A stretch of 64,000 nt of DNA from Sporomusa acidovorans (GTDB taxonomy: Bacteria; Bacillota; Negativicutes; Sporomusales; Sporomusaceae): NCBI RefSeq assembly GCF_002257695.2, contig NZ_CP155571.1. The stretch is one strand, 5' to 3'. Of the stretch, positions 1 through 7,451 are shown piece after piece (within the stretch, counting starts at the first letter, position 1; each line of letters begins with the position of its first letter). The translations under genes were made by a program, and so were the position numbers. The notes under the pieces are model-generated. The model saw nothing but the letters and a program-made list of their open reading frames with translations, was not told the DNA's origin and ran no database searches.

Positions 1-303
1 TCAAACGCTGACGAAGACAACAAGGCTTATCTTGCGGGACTTACCTACGGCCGTATGGATTTGAAGAAACCAGGCAGTTATGGCGTAACGGCACGTTATG
101 TTCATTGGGATAAATTTACCGGTTATGGCCATGGCTATTGGGCTTCCGGTTACTTACACGGTATGAAAGGACCTGAGTTATTCACTAATATCGCTATTGA
201 CAAAAACGTGGCCATTTTCGCCTGGTGCGACTGGGTAAAACCGGCTGATGGTACTAAGGGCTCAATTAACACAGTTAAGGCCGAATTAGATTTCTTCTTT
301 TAA
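1..303 (+). CDS. SLH-type outer-membrane porin, C-terminal end (partial)
   Basis: The reading frame is open from base 1 and ends at the TAA at 301-303, so this is the last 100 residues of a gene that begins outside the window. The segment alternates aromatic and polar residues, includes a KKPGSYGV motif and ends in LDFFF. An aromatic terminus is typical of beta-barrel proteins. The same LKKPGSW-like motif and aromatic terminus occur in the complete SLH porin at 21992-23329, which is the basis for the call. It is inferred to lie in the outer membrane and to be tethered to the cell wall by an N-terminal SLH domain not seen here. It lies 42 bases upstream of a UroD-family gene. Confidence 0.7.
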   Translation, partial: SNADEDNKAYLAGLTYGRMDLKKPGSYGVTARYVHWDKFTGYGHGYWASGYLHGMKGPELFTNIAIDKNVAIFAWCDWVKPADGTKGSINTVKAELDFFF

Positions 304-345
304 AAAGTAGTAAGAAAATATAAGGAAAGAGATGAGAAGCGAAGA

Positions 346-1455
346 ATGAAATCAGCTCAAGAATTGCTTAAGGAGCGCACCGCGCGGGTAAAAAAAGCTA
401 TTGCATTGGAGAAACCAGACAGGACCCCCATAATACTTACTGCGGATGCGTTTTGCGCTTACCACATGGGAGTGAAATTATCAGACTTTGTTTTCGATGT
501 CAAGCTCTCTTCTAAAACAATATATGATTCCTTAAAAGCATTAGGCGAGGTGGATGGAACAGGCGGGGCTTTTTGTACGGCGCGTTTATTTCCGTTAATG
601 GCTTATGCCAAAATGAAATTGCCTGGGGTTGAATTACCGGATAATGCTTTTTGGCAGATTGACGAACAGGAATTAATGGCAGTAGCGGATTATGATACAA
701 TCTTAGATAAAGGCTGGGCTGCTTTCAGTAAGGATTATATAGCAAACAGGTTAAAAATAGATGTGCCTTCACTATTAGCGGAAACGGCAAAACTCCCAGA
801 ACTGCGGCAAAACTTTGTCGATGCGGGGTATGTCGTATATATTGGGGCCGGTGCATCCATTACTGTTAACGAATATCTTAGTGCGGCCCGTACATTCCCT
901 AAATTCATGCGGGATATGTTTAAAATGCCGGATAAAGTTGAGGCAGTACTTGATATAATATTAGCAGAAACTCTTGAAAAAATCAGGAAACAAATTCGCG
1001 CTGCTAATCCTACTGTAGTATTTGTATCTCCTTCCCGTGGTGCCAGCCAATTTTATTCCCCGAAGATCTGGCAACGGTTTGTATGGAAGTATTTAAAGGC
1101 AACCGTTGATGCTATCATTGCCGAAGGTGCAGTGGCAAACATTCATATTGATGGAAATTGGGAGCGTGATTTGGAATTTTTCAAGGATTTTCCAAAAGGA
1201 AAAGTAGTTTTCGAAACTGATGGTGCCACAGATATATACAAGATTAAAGAAGTTTTAGGGGATCGTATGTGTATCAAGGGTGATGTTCCCGCGGCATTGC
1301 TTACTGTTGGCAATCCAGAGGAAGTTTATAATTATTGTACAAACCTAATAAAGAATATGGGACTAGGCTTTATTCTCTCTACAGGTTGCACAGTGCCGCC
1401 TAATGCCAAAGTTGAAAATATGCAGGCTATGGTTGCTGCTGCTACCGGCAAGTAA
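346..1455 (+). CDS. Uroporphyrinogen decarboxylase (UroD/MtaA)-family methyltransferase
   Basis: This 369-residue protein has the N-terminal ERxxRVKKAIALEKPDRTP-type opening and C-terminal ETDG and STGC..PPNA segments of the UroD/MtaA/CmuA family. In anaerobes, members of this family that are not heme enzymes transfer methyl groups to or from corrinoid proteins or coenzymes. The substrate cannot be read from sequence. No corrinoid protein or hemE neighbour is present in the window, so a methyltransferase role is preferred but inferred. A Shine-Dalgarno AAGGAAAG precedes a five-codon mini-ORF (332-349) whose stop overlaps the ATG at 346 as ATGA, suggesting translational coupling. A terminator follows at 1491. 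Confidence 0.75.
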   Translation: MKSAQELLKERTARVKKAIALEKPDRTPIILTADAFCAYHMGVKLSDFVFDVKLSSKTIYDSLKALGEVDGTGGAFCTARLFPLMAYAKMKLPGVELPDNAFWQIDEQELMAVADYDTILDKGWAAFSKDYIANRLKIDVPSLLAETAKLPELRQNFVDAGYVVYIGAGASITVNEYLSAARTFPKFMRDMFKMPDKVEAVLDIILAETLEKIRKQIRAANPTVVFVSPSRGASQFYSPKIWQRFVWKYLKATVDAIIAEGAVANIHIDGNWERDLEFFKDFPKGKVVFETDGATDIYKIKEVLGDRMCIKGDVPAALLTVGNPEEVYNYCTNLIKNMGLGFILSTGCTVPPNAKVENMQAMVAAATGK

Positions 1456-1490
1456 GAACTATGATAAAGCTAATATAGTTCGTTTAATAC

Positions 1491-1525
1491 ATATCCACTC
1501 GTTAAGCGAGTGGATATTTTTATCT
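1491..1525 (+). terminator. Intrinsic terminator after the UroD-family gene
   Basis: An 11-bp perfect stem (ATATCCACTCG / CGAGTGGATAT) with a five-base loop is followed by TTTTTATC. It closes the porin/UroD transcription unit. Confidence 0.85.
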
Positions 1526-1578
1526 TACTTAAATGCTATGATCATCCAAAATTTTCTTGACGTGTATTGCGATAACCG

Positions 1579-1625
1579 ATACAATATATTGTGTTATATT
1601 GATGTGGATATACTAAATCTTGTGC
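1579..1625 (+). promoter_or_regulatory. Pair of NrdR boxes upstream of nrdJ
   Basis: Box 1 at 1579-1594 (ATACAATATATTGTGT) and box 2 at 1610-1625 (ATACTAAATCTTGTGC) match the NrdR consensus ACACWATATNTTGTGT at roughly 14 and 13 of 16 positions. They start 31 bp apart, three helical turns, which is the spacing normally seen for NrdR box pairs. They lie 25 bp before the nrdJ start codon. Repression of nrdJ by NrdR is inferred; the nrdR gene itself is not in this window. Confidence 0.8.
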
Positions 1626-1649
1626 TGAATTTATGAAGGGAGTTAGCAT

Positions 1650-3458
1650 ATGAACTTATCGGATAACGCTATAAGGGTTCTGGAAAGACGGTATTTGTCC
1701 AAGGATGAGGCTGGCCGGCTGTTGGAAGACGCCGACGGGATGTTTCACAGGGTCGCAAAAGCGGTTGCTGCTGCCGATGCTGCCTATGTCTCTGAGGCGG
1801 AACTGCAGACAATTGAAAATGAATTTTATGAAATGATGGCAGGCCTTGAGTTTTTGCCGAACTCGCCGACACTGATGAATGCGGGGAGGCCTTTGGGACA
1901 ATTAAGCGCTTGTTTTGTGCTGCCGATAGAGGACACCATGGAGGGCATATTTGAAACGCTGAAAAATGCCGCCATGATTCACAAAAGCGGTGGCGGGACG
2001 GGTTTCAGTTTTTCAAGGTTAAGGCAGAAGGGGGCTTCCGTAAATACTACCGGCGGAGTGGCCAGTGGTCCGATTAGTTTTATGAAAGTTTTTAATGCCG
2101 CTACTGAGGCCGTAAAACAGGGCGGAACCAGAAGAGGTGCCAATATGGGCATTCTTAGGGTCGATCATCCGGATATTCTGGAATTCATTACGGCCAAAAA
2201 AGACAATGCCGATATTACAAACTTTAATATTAGTGTGGGAATTACCGAAGAATTTATGAAAGCGGTAGAAGAAAACAGAGAATATGACTTAATTGATCCT
2301 CATAAAAAGGTCGTAACCGGACAGCTAAATGCCAGAGAAGTATTTGATGTGATTGTGGATATGGCGTGGAGTAACGGCGAGCCGGGCATTATATTTTTGG
2401 ACAGGCTTAATGAGAAAAACGCAACGCCGGAGCTGGGAGCGTTCGAAAGTACTAACCCTTGCGGTGAACAGCCGCTGCTGCCGTATGAATCCTGTAATCT
2501 TGGTTCCATAAATTTAAGTCTGATGATAAAAAATACCCGTAATAAGGCAGCGGTTGATTTTGAGCGAATTGGCACTGTTGTAAAAAAGGCCGTTCATTTT
2601 TTGGACAATGTCATTGATGTAAATAAATACCCCTTGCCGGAAATTGATCAAATGACCAAAGGCAACAGAAAGATTGGGTTAGGGGTTATGGGCTGGGCGG
2701 ACATGCTGTATCAACTGAAAATCCCTTACAATTCACAGCAGGCAATTGAATTGGCCGAACAGGTAATGAGCTTCATCCAGAAACAAGCGAAAACAGCATC
2801 GGCCAAACTGGCGGAGCTAAAAGGCGTATTTTCCAACTATGATCAAAGTATTTACGCCCAGCAAGGAGTACGGCTGCGCAACGCAACCACAACCACCATC
2901 GCCCCAACGGGAACATTAAGTATCATTGCCGGTGTCTCCAGCGGGATTGAACCCTTGTTTGCCTTATCGTATATCAGAAATGTCATGGATAATGATGAAT
3001 TAATTGAAACGAATCCATACTTTGAACAAGTGGCCAAAGACGGTCAATTCTATAGTAATAAATTGATGAAGACTATTGCTAATCGGGGAACCATCAAGGG
3101 CCTGACCGAAATACCGGAAGCTATTCAGCAAATTTTTGTCACAGCCCACGATATTTCGCCGGAATGGCATGTACGGATGCAGGCTTCGTTTCAGAAATAT
3201 ACGGATAATGCCGTTTCCAAGACAGTCAATCTAAGTAGTAAAGCCACCAGGGAAGATGTTAAGGACGTATTTAACTTAGCCTATAAGACCGGTTGCAAGG
3301 GTGTAACCATCTACCGGGATGGCAGTAGAGACCTGCAGGTACTGAACATCGGCAAGGTTAACGGTAAAGAGACGGTCGACCAGGACACCAGACAGGAAGC
3401 TTTTGCCCCCGGTCCAGGCCGGATATCACTACCGGATTTACGGAAAAAGTTAAAATAG
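1650..3458 (+). CDS. nrdJ: Adenosylcobalamin-dependent (class II) ribonucleotide reductase, main ORF
   Basis: This ORF makes deoxynucleotides from ribonucleotides using a radical generated from adenosylcobalamin. The 602 residues include the family segments PNSPTLMNAG, SACFVLP, a glycine-rich KSGGGTGFSFS, the active-site stretch NPCGEQPLLPYESCNLGSI and the later TIAPTGTLS segment. The start is set by AAGGGAG ahead of ATG 1650. The class II family is usually about 730-750 residues. The missing C-terminal domain lies immediately downstream in the -1 frame (3411-3859). The switch point is a CCCCC run at 3406-3410, where a -1 slip on the CCC codon would yield a product of about 736 residues. Two NrdR boxes lie upstream. 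Confidence 0.9.
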   Translation: MNLSDNAIRVLERRYLSKDEAGRLLEDADGMFHRVAKAVAAADAAYVSEAELQTIENEFYEMMAGLEFLPNSPTLMNAGRPLGQLSACFVLPIEDTMEGIFETLKNAAMIHKSGGGTGFSFSRLRQKGASVNTTGGVASGPISFMKVFNAATEAVKQGGTRRGANMGILRVDHPDILEFITAKKDNADITNFNISVGITEEFMKAVEENREYDLIDPHKKVVTGQLNAREVFDVIVDMAWSNGEPGIIFLDRLNEKNATPELGAFESTNPCGEQPLLPYESCNLGSINLSLMIKNTRNKAAVDFERIGTVVKKAVHFLDNVIDVNKYPLPEIDQMTKGNRKIGLGVMGWADMLYQLKIPYNSQQAIELAEQVMSFIQKQAKTASAKLAELKGVFSNYDQSIYAQQGVRLRNATTTTIAPTGTLSIIAGVSSGIEPLFALSYIRNVMDNDELIETNPYFEQVAKDGQFYSNKLMKTIANRGTIKGLTEIPEAIQQIFVTAHDISPEWHVRMQASFQKYTDNAVSKTVNLSSKATREDVKDVFNLAYKTGCKGVTIYRDGSRDLQVLNIGKVNGKETVDQDTRQEAFAPGPGRISLPDLRKKLK

Positions 3459-3859
3459 GCTGCGGTTCGATATTTATTACCGTAAATTACGATCAACACG
3501 GAATCTGTGAAGTTTTCACCAATACCGGCCGGGCGGGCGGCTGCCCCTCACAGTCTGAGGCTACGGCAAGGCTGGTTTCGATTGCTTTGCGGTCCGGAAT
3601 GGACGTGAATTCTATTATTGACCAGTTGAAAGGTATCCGGTGCCATTCGACGATCAGGCAAAACGACTTAAAGGTATTGTCATGTCCGGACGCAATTGGC
3701 AAGGTTATCGAAAAGGTAATGAAAATCCAAAATGGGGAAAAAGTCGATGATCATAATTTCACGGTATCCAGCAATGCCTGCCCGGAATGCGGCAAACCGC
3801 TTGAATATGAAAGCGGCTGCGTAATATGCCGCAATTGCGGCTTCAGCAAATGCGGTTAA
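3411..3859 (+). CDS. nrdJ: C-terminal part of nrdJ in the -1 frame (frameshifted)
   Basis: From 3411 the frame shifted by -1 relative to the nrdJ ORF encodes the expected C-terminus of class II reductase: a TTGFTEKVKIGCGS opening, GRAGGCPSQSEATARL (TSCPD-type domain), then a zinc-ribbon-like tail with CPECGKP and CRNCGFSKCG. It has no start codon or ribosome site appropriate for separate translation, so it is read as the continuation of nrdJ. Possible explanations are a sequencing undercall in the C run, a genuine inactivating deletion, or programmed frameshifting. The partial copy at 7.5-7.8 kb has the same C5 run. Confidence 0.8.
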
Positions 3860-3883
3860 AACAAATTATAGTGTACAAAATGT

Positions 3884-3920
3884 AAAAAAAGCTGCCACTC
3901 TCAATGCGACAGCCTCTTTT
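3884..3920. terminator. Probable bidirectional terminator between nrdJ and the sigma-54 regulator
   Basis: GCTGCCAC (3891-3898) pairs with GCGACAGC (3906-3913), allowing G-U pairs. On the minus strand seven Ts follow, serving the convergent regulator; on the plus strand CTCTTTT follows. Confidence 0.6.
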
Positions 3921-3968
3921 GCTCGTTATATCCGATACGGATAACCGTATCATTGGTAACACTGAAAA

Positions 3969-4020
3969 ATAGAACTTCTATCTGATGTTTTTAAAAATCA
4001 GATAGAAGTTCTATACTTTT
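3969..4020 (+). terminator. Strong intrinsic terminator downstream of nrdJ
   Basis: A perfect 18-bp stem (3969-3986 with 3997-4014) with a ten-base loop is followed by ACTTTTT. The right arm and about 90 bp of downstream sequence recur at 7848-7949 in the rearranged nrdJ copy. Confidence 0.85.
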
Positions 4021-4104
4021 TAAGAATAAATGTAGTAAATCCCAAGTGCGGGCAATTTTGTTAAAAGCAGGAATTATTACAAAATAAACAGAAAATAATT
4101 TTAT

Positions 4105-4143
4105 TGAGGGACAAAGGGACAGGTACCTTGTCCCAAGGACAAA
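4105..4143. repeat. GGGACA...TGTCCC palindromic repeat (site 1)
   Basis: The core GGGACAGGTACCTTGTCCC at 4116-4134 has six-base arms and is flanked by AGGGACAAA and AAGGACAAAG. It begins exactly where homology between the nrdJ 3' flank and its copy near 7.95 kb ends. Related motifs occur at 7279, 7417, 31157 and 35711. Confidence 0.7.
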
Positions 4144-4183
4144 GAATGTTAAACTAGCTTAGAGGTGATAAAACTGCCCGTTC

Positions 4184-5755
4184 TCAGCCATCATTCGCTT
4201 GATGTGGCTGATTCAACTTATACTTTCTGAGTTTTTTTAACACCGCCGTATGCGACAATCCTAATACCGAGCCTACCCGCCGCGCTGAGCCAAACCGCTT
4301 AACCGTTTCCCGCAGAATGATTTTTTCCACTTGGGCTAATCGTTCGTGCAGGGTCTGATAGGTTTCAAACCGGACGTCCGGTACTTGAATTTGGCGCGAC
4401 GGAGGACGGCGTCCCAATAAAATGTGCCGTTCTTCTACGGCCGTTCCTTCCACCAGGTTGACGGCCCGTTCCACCACATTTTCCAATTCCCGCACATTGC
4501 CCGGCCAGTCGTAATACTGCAGACGCTCCAGCGCCGCCGGGGTAAAGCCCTGCACCGGCCGCTGCAGCTTGCCGGCAAAGCGCTTTAAAAAATATTCGGC
4601 CAATAACCGAATATCTTCCTGCCGCTCCCGCAGCGGCGGTAAAAACAAGGGAATCACGTTCAAACGATAATATAAATCTTCCCGGAACAAACCGCCGGCC
4701 ACTTGTTTTTCGAGATCGCGGTTGGTTGCCGAAATTATCCGCACATTTATTGCGATCTCACGGCTGCTGCCCACACGGCGCACCCGCCGGTCCTGCAGGG
4801 TACGCAGCAGCTTGGCCTGTAAATGAACCGACATTTCCCCGATTTCATCCAAAAACAGCGTGCCTTCGTTGGCTAATTCAAACAAGCCGGGTTTGCCGCC
4901 TTTCACCGCACCGGTAAACGCTCCCTCTTCATAACCAAACAGCTCGCTTTCCAGCAGGGTTTCGGGAATGGCCGCGCAATTGACCGGTACAAAAGCCGCT
5001 TGAGCCCGGGACGATCCACTGTGGAGCGCCCGGGCAAACAGTTCTTTGCCTGTGCCGGTCTCACCGCATATCAGCACGGTAGAATCACTGCGGGCATACA
5101 GGCGGGCCTGCTCCACTACCCTGGCCATTGCCGTACTGGTAAAAGGGATATCGGCAAAAGTCACCGGCCGGGACGCTGTGATTTTGTGGACTAACTCCCG
5201 TACTTCGCGAATATCCCGGACAACCGCCACCGCGCCGACCACTTCTTCCTGCCGGTTGCGCAGCGGCAAGGTACTGACGATGCAGTAACCGCCCTTACTG
5301 TCGACAAAAACTTCCCGATTACGAAAGGATTTTCCGGTACGCAGGGTTTCCTGGACAAACAAATTACCGGCCAAACTGTCGTCGATGGGTTGTCCCATGA
5401 CGGAAGCCAGGGATAACCGCAAGATCCGGACAGCCGCCATATTGCACTGCGTCAGCAGATAATCCTGATTGACGGTCAGAATGCCATCCTGTACCGACCC
5501 CAGGATGGCATTCAACTGCTCGGTCCGTTCCTTAGACGGCATCAACGCGATGGTTTCCACCCGGTACACGCCGCCAATTTTCCGCAGGGCATGAATTAAG
5601 GCTTCTTCTCTTTCCTGTTCCAGATAGGGACACTCGAGAAATACATTACCCTGTTCGACTTCCAGCGAAACAATATTGACCTGCCGTTTGGCCAAACACT
5701 GGGTAATATCATGAATAAGACCTACCCGATTCACACAGGGCAGCCGCAAACGCAT
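4184..5755 (-). CDS. TyrR-type sigma-54-dependent transcriptional activator (ACT-PAS-AAA+-HTH)
   Basis: This 523-residue regulator would bind enhancer DNA and use ATP to open sigma-54 promoters. It has an N-terminal ACT-like domain (residues 1-70, VNRVGLIHDITQCLA), a PAS domain (about 85-185), and an AAA+ domain with Walker A GETGTGKE (231-238), GAFTGA loop (278-283) and FLDEIG Walker B. A TyrR-type helix-turn-helix (SVLGLSHTAVLKKLRKYKL) ends it. The ACT domain suggests an amino-acid ligand. The start at 5755 is preferred over 5821 because GGGAGGG lies just upstream of ATG 5755. No sigma-54 promoter was recognised beside it, so its target is unknown. Confidence 0.85.
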   Translation of the reverse strand: MRLRLPCVNRVGLIHDITQCLAKRQVNIVSLEVEQGNVFLECPYLEQEREEALIHALRKIGGVYRVETIALMPSKERTEQLNAILGSVQDGILTVNQDYLLTQCNMAAVRILRLSLASVMGQPIDDSLAGNLFVQETLRTGKSFRNREVFVDSKGGYCIVSTLPLRNRQEEVVGAVAVVRDIREVRELVHKITASRPVTFADIPFTSTAMARVVEQARLYARSDSTVLICGETGTGKELFARALHSGSSRAQAAFVPVNCAAIPETLLESELFGYEEGAFTGAVKGGKPGLFELANEGTLFLDEIGEMSVHLQAKLLRTLQDRRVRRVGSSREIAINVRIISATNRDLEKQVAGGLFREDLYYRLNVIPLFLPPLRERQEDIRLLAEYFLKRFAGKLQRPVQGFTPAALERLQYYDWPGNVRELENVVERAVNLVEGTAVEERHILLGRRPPSRQIQVPDVRFETYQTLHERLAQVEKIILRETVKRFGSARRVGSVLGLSHTAVLKKLRKYKLNQPHQANDG

Positions 5756-5835
5756 AGAAAGTCCCTCCCTCGATTCAGGCTGCAGCCGCAGGTTCCCCTG
5801 TTGGAGGAACCTGCGGCCCAACCCGGTTTGGGAGG

Positions 5836-5879
5836 AAATTAAAAGCGCATGGCAGGTCTTTCAACCTACACATGCGCTT
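5836..5879 (-). terminator. Terminator/attenuator hairpin in the leader of the sigma-54 regulator
   Basis: On the minus strand a nine-base stem with an inner AGGT/ACCT stem is followed by TTTTAATTTC. It sits about 80 bp before the ATG at 5755, so it would stop or control transcription entering the gene. Confidence 0.6.
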
Positions 5880-6017
5880 GCCCTATCGCTTGCTTCTATC
5901 TGTAATCAGGCGCTTTTGATCAAAAATCCGTTGACCGCCTGTTACCTTATGCAGATATTGCGCGCAGCCGCACAGCTCCGCCCCCGGACATACACTTTTC
6001 TAACCGGCTGGCCATGC

Positions 6018-6046
6018 TTGTATCCCAAGCGGCAACACGGTATAAT
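6018..6046 (+). promoter_or_regulatory. Sigma-A-like promoter for the candidate small RNA
   Basis: TTGTAT (6018-6023), a 17-base spacer and a perfect TATAAT (6041-6046) predict a transcript start at about 6053, which is the first base of the closing stem of the RNA described at 6053-6145. Confidence 0.6.
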
Positions 6047-6052
6047 AATAGT

Positions 6053-6145
6053 GTCGTCGTGGACAGTTAACTGTTACGTGTAGGTGCGTATCCACCTGCT
6101 CGTGCCTGAAAGTGCTCGAACACTTTCAGGACACGGCGACTTTTA
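6053..6145 (+). ncRNA. Candidate structured small RNA, four-way-junction fold
   Basis: A closing stem pairs 6053-6061 (GTCGTCGTG) with 6132-6140 (CACGGCGAC), with one G-U pair. Inside are three hairpins: a short one (ACAG/CTGT, 6063-6074), GTAGGTG/CACCTGC (6080-6099) and a perfect ten-base stem (CCTGAAAGTG 6105-6114 with 6121-6130). The closing stem is followed by TTTTAATTT, a terminator-like end. The predicted start from the promoter coincides with the first stem base. No known RNA family was recognised. The opposite strand can fold similarly and also has a TATAAT (about 6164-6169), so strand is not certain. Confidence 0.45.
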
Positions 6146-6472
6146 ATTTCCACCTATTTCTAATTATAGCTCTTTATACCGGAAATGCAAGTAAAATGAA
6201 CGAAACATATGTTTGGATTATTCCACAAAATCAACGCTGCCCACTTTGATCGTATTGCCGCAACACTCGCTATGTAAGGTCGGGGGAAGTAGTTGCTTTC
6301 CCATTCATAGGTTCTCAGCACAATCCTTTTGATTATCGTAAATTAAATTTACGTATAAAATTTTTTATTTTTGGTGTATAATAAAGACGTAAGATTGGTT
6401 ATTTATAATGTATGCTTTTATTGTATTTTTTCATATATTAAAGAAAAAGGAAAATCTGGAGGTAATATTATT

Positions 6473-6784
6473 ATGAATACGGTAGAACGTACTGGCCGGT
6501 TAGTTGAATTTCGGCGTATTCCCGTGAGTAGCCAGGGGCAAGTTACCTTGCCCAAAGCAGTCCGCGAACACCTGGGTGTTATGGCTGGAGGTTCCCACCG
6601 CATCAACATTTTTGTTAAACCTGACGGTATGATAGTCATCGAACCTGAGCCGACAGTCGATGGTCTATTCGGGATACTAAAAACATCGGTTCCAATGAAG
6701 CCGGCAAACATCAGTAAAATTAGGGAGGCAATGATAAATGAGCGAATCACAAGACTTGGATACGATTCCAAAGAGCAGGATTGA
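6473..6784 (+). CDS. vapB: AbrB/MazE-like antitoxin of a VapBC-type module
   Basis: This 103-residue protein has a swapped-hairpin AbrB DNA-binding segment near residues 15-55 (PVSSQGQVTLPKAVREHLGV), typical of antitoxins that bind their own promoter and neutralise a PIN toxin through a C-terminal tail. ATG 6473 is chosen because CTGGAGGT lies just upstream. A longer reading from 6371 would begin inside AT-rich promoter sequence containing a TATAAT at 6377-6382. The toxin gene overlaps its 3' end by 47 bases, so the two are translationally coupled. Confidence 0.8.
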   Translation: MNTVERTGRLVEFRRIPVSSQGQVTLPKAVREHLGVMAGGSHRINIFVKPDGMIVIEPEPTVDGLFGILKTSVPMKPANISKIREAMINERITRLGYDSKEQD

Positions 6785-7172
6785 TACGAACATTATCATC
6801 CGGTTTTTGGTTGGTGATGGTGGTGACCATGCCGATAAAGCACGTGATTTATTTAAACGGGCAAGTGATGGGGAAGAAATTCTAATTCTATGTGATACGA
6901 TCTTTATCGAAGCCGTATTTGTATTACAAAGCTACTATAAGCATAGTCGCACTGATATTTCTAAAACCTTACGTTCCTTAATAAGGTTGCCGGGAATTGA
7001 GACAGAAACAGATGCAGCAACACTTGCGCAAGCCTTAGAATTTTTTGAAATGAACGGTATTGATTGGGCCGATGCGATTGTTGCCGCCAAAGCACTGGCT
7101 GCCGATCAGGCGGTGTACTCCTTCGACAATCACTTTGATAAGTTTCGTGGAGTGAAAAGAAAAAGGGTATAA
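6738..7172 (+). CDS. vapC: PIN-domain ribonuclease toxin (VapC-like)
   Basis: The 144-residue protein is a PIN-domain endoribonuclease candidate. The first acidic residue is in RIDTNIIIRFL (D16), followed by a conserved Glu in IFIEAVFVLQ and the acidic residues of GIDWADAIVAA and SFDNHFDKF, which together form the metal site. AGGGAGGC precedes ATG 6738. It overlaps the antitoxin gene and is followed by a terminator at 7207. The module sits just ahead of a rearranged duplication and may mark an insertion-prone spot. Confidence 0.85.
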   Translation: MSESQDLDTIPKSRIDTNIIIRFLVGDGGDHADKARDLFKRASDGEEILILCDTIFIEAVFVLQSYYKHSRTDISKTLRSLIRLPGIETETDAATLAQALEFFEMNGIDWADAIVAAKALAADQAVYSFDNHFDKFRGVKRKRV

Positions 7173-7206
7173 TATAAATCCTGAGTTTTGCAGCAAAACA
7201 AGTAAA

Positions 7207-7257
7207 AAAGCTCTGCTAGTCCAGTAAATACGCGGACTAGAGAGCTTTATTTTTTTG
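7207..7257 (+). terminator. Terminator after the toxin-antitoxin pair
   Basis: AAAGCTCTGCTAGTCC pairs with GGACTAGAGAGCTTT with one mismatch, followed by ATTTTTTT. Confidence 0.8.
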
Positions 7258-7278
7258 GCAAAATAGTGCGGACATATA

Positions 7279-7299
7279 GGGACGTTCCTTTTTCGTCCC
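7279..7299. repeat. GGGACG...CGTCCC palindromic repeat (site 2a)
   Basis: GGGACG (7279-7284) and CGTCCC (7294-7299) flank TTCCTTTTT. The first 19 bases recur exactly as the reverse complement at 35711-35729. Confidence 0.7.
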
Positions 7300-7416
7300 C
7301 AAAATGGTAAAATGTAAAAAAGAGTTGATAAAAAATTGTCCAGACAGGTCAGAAAGTTAAGCGCTACGGGTTATTACCATATAGTTTTCCGGGGGATAAA
7401 TCGTCAGAGCTTATTT

Positions 7417-7451
7417 GGGGGGGACATGGGGACAGGCCCTATGTCCCCCCC
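7417..7451. repeat. GGGGGGGACAT...ATGTCCCCCCC palindrome (site 2b)
   Basis: Perfect 11-base arms (7417-7427, 7441-7451) surround GGGGACAGGCCCT. The right arm abuts the first base of the nrdJ-derived fragment. Confidence 0.75.

Larger units (their letters stand above)
5834..6151. other. Structured intergenic segment bracketed by GGAAATTAAAAG inverted repeats
   Basis: The segment starts with GGAAATTAAAAGCG and ends with CGACTTTTAATTTCC, so 12 bases are repeated in inverted orientation at the edges. Just inside the left edge is a hairpin (AAGCGCATG 5843-5851 with CATGCGCTT 5871-5879) that acts as a terminator on the minus strand, upstream of the sigma-54 regulator. Just inside the right edge is the proposed small RNA at 6053-6145. 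The middle (5880-6040) shows no ORF. It could be an attenuated leader of the regulator, a mobile hairpin element, or both. Confidence 0.45.

Noticed and set aside
6053..6140. tRNA or tRNA-like gene
   Set aside because: The four-arm fold resembles a cloverleaf, but arm lengths, loop sequences and the absence of a standard T loop and CCA-type end do not fit any tRNA.
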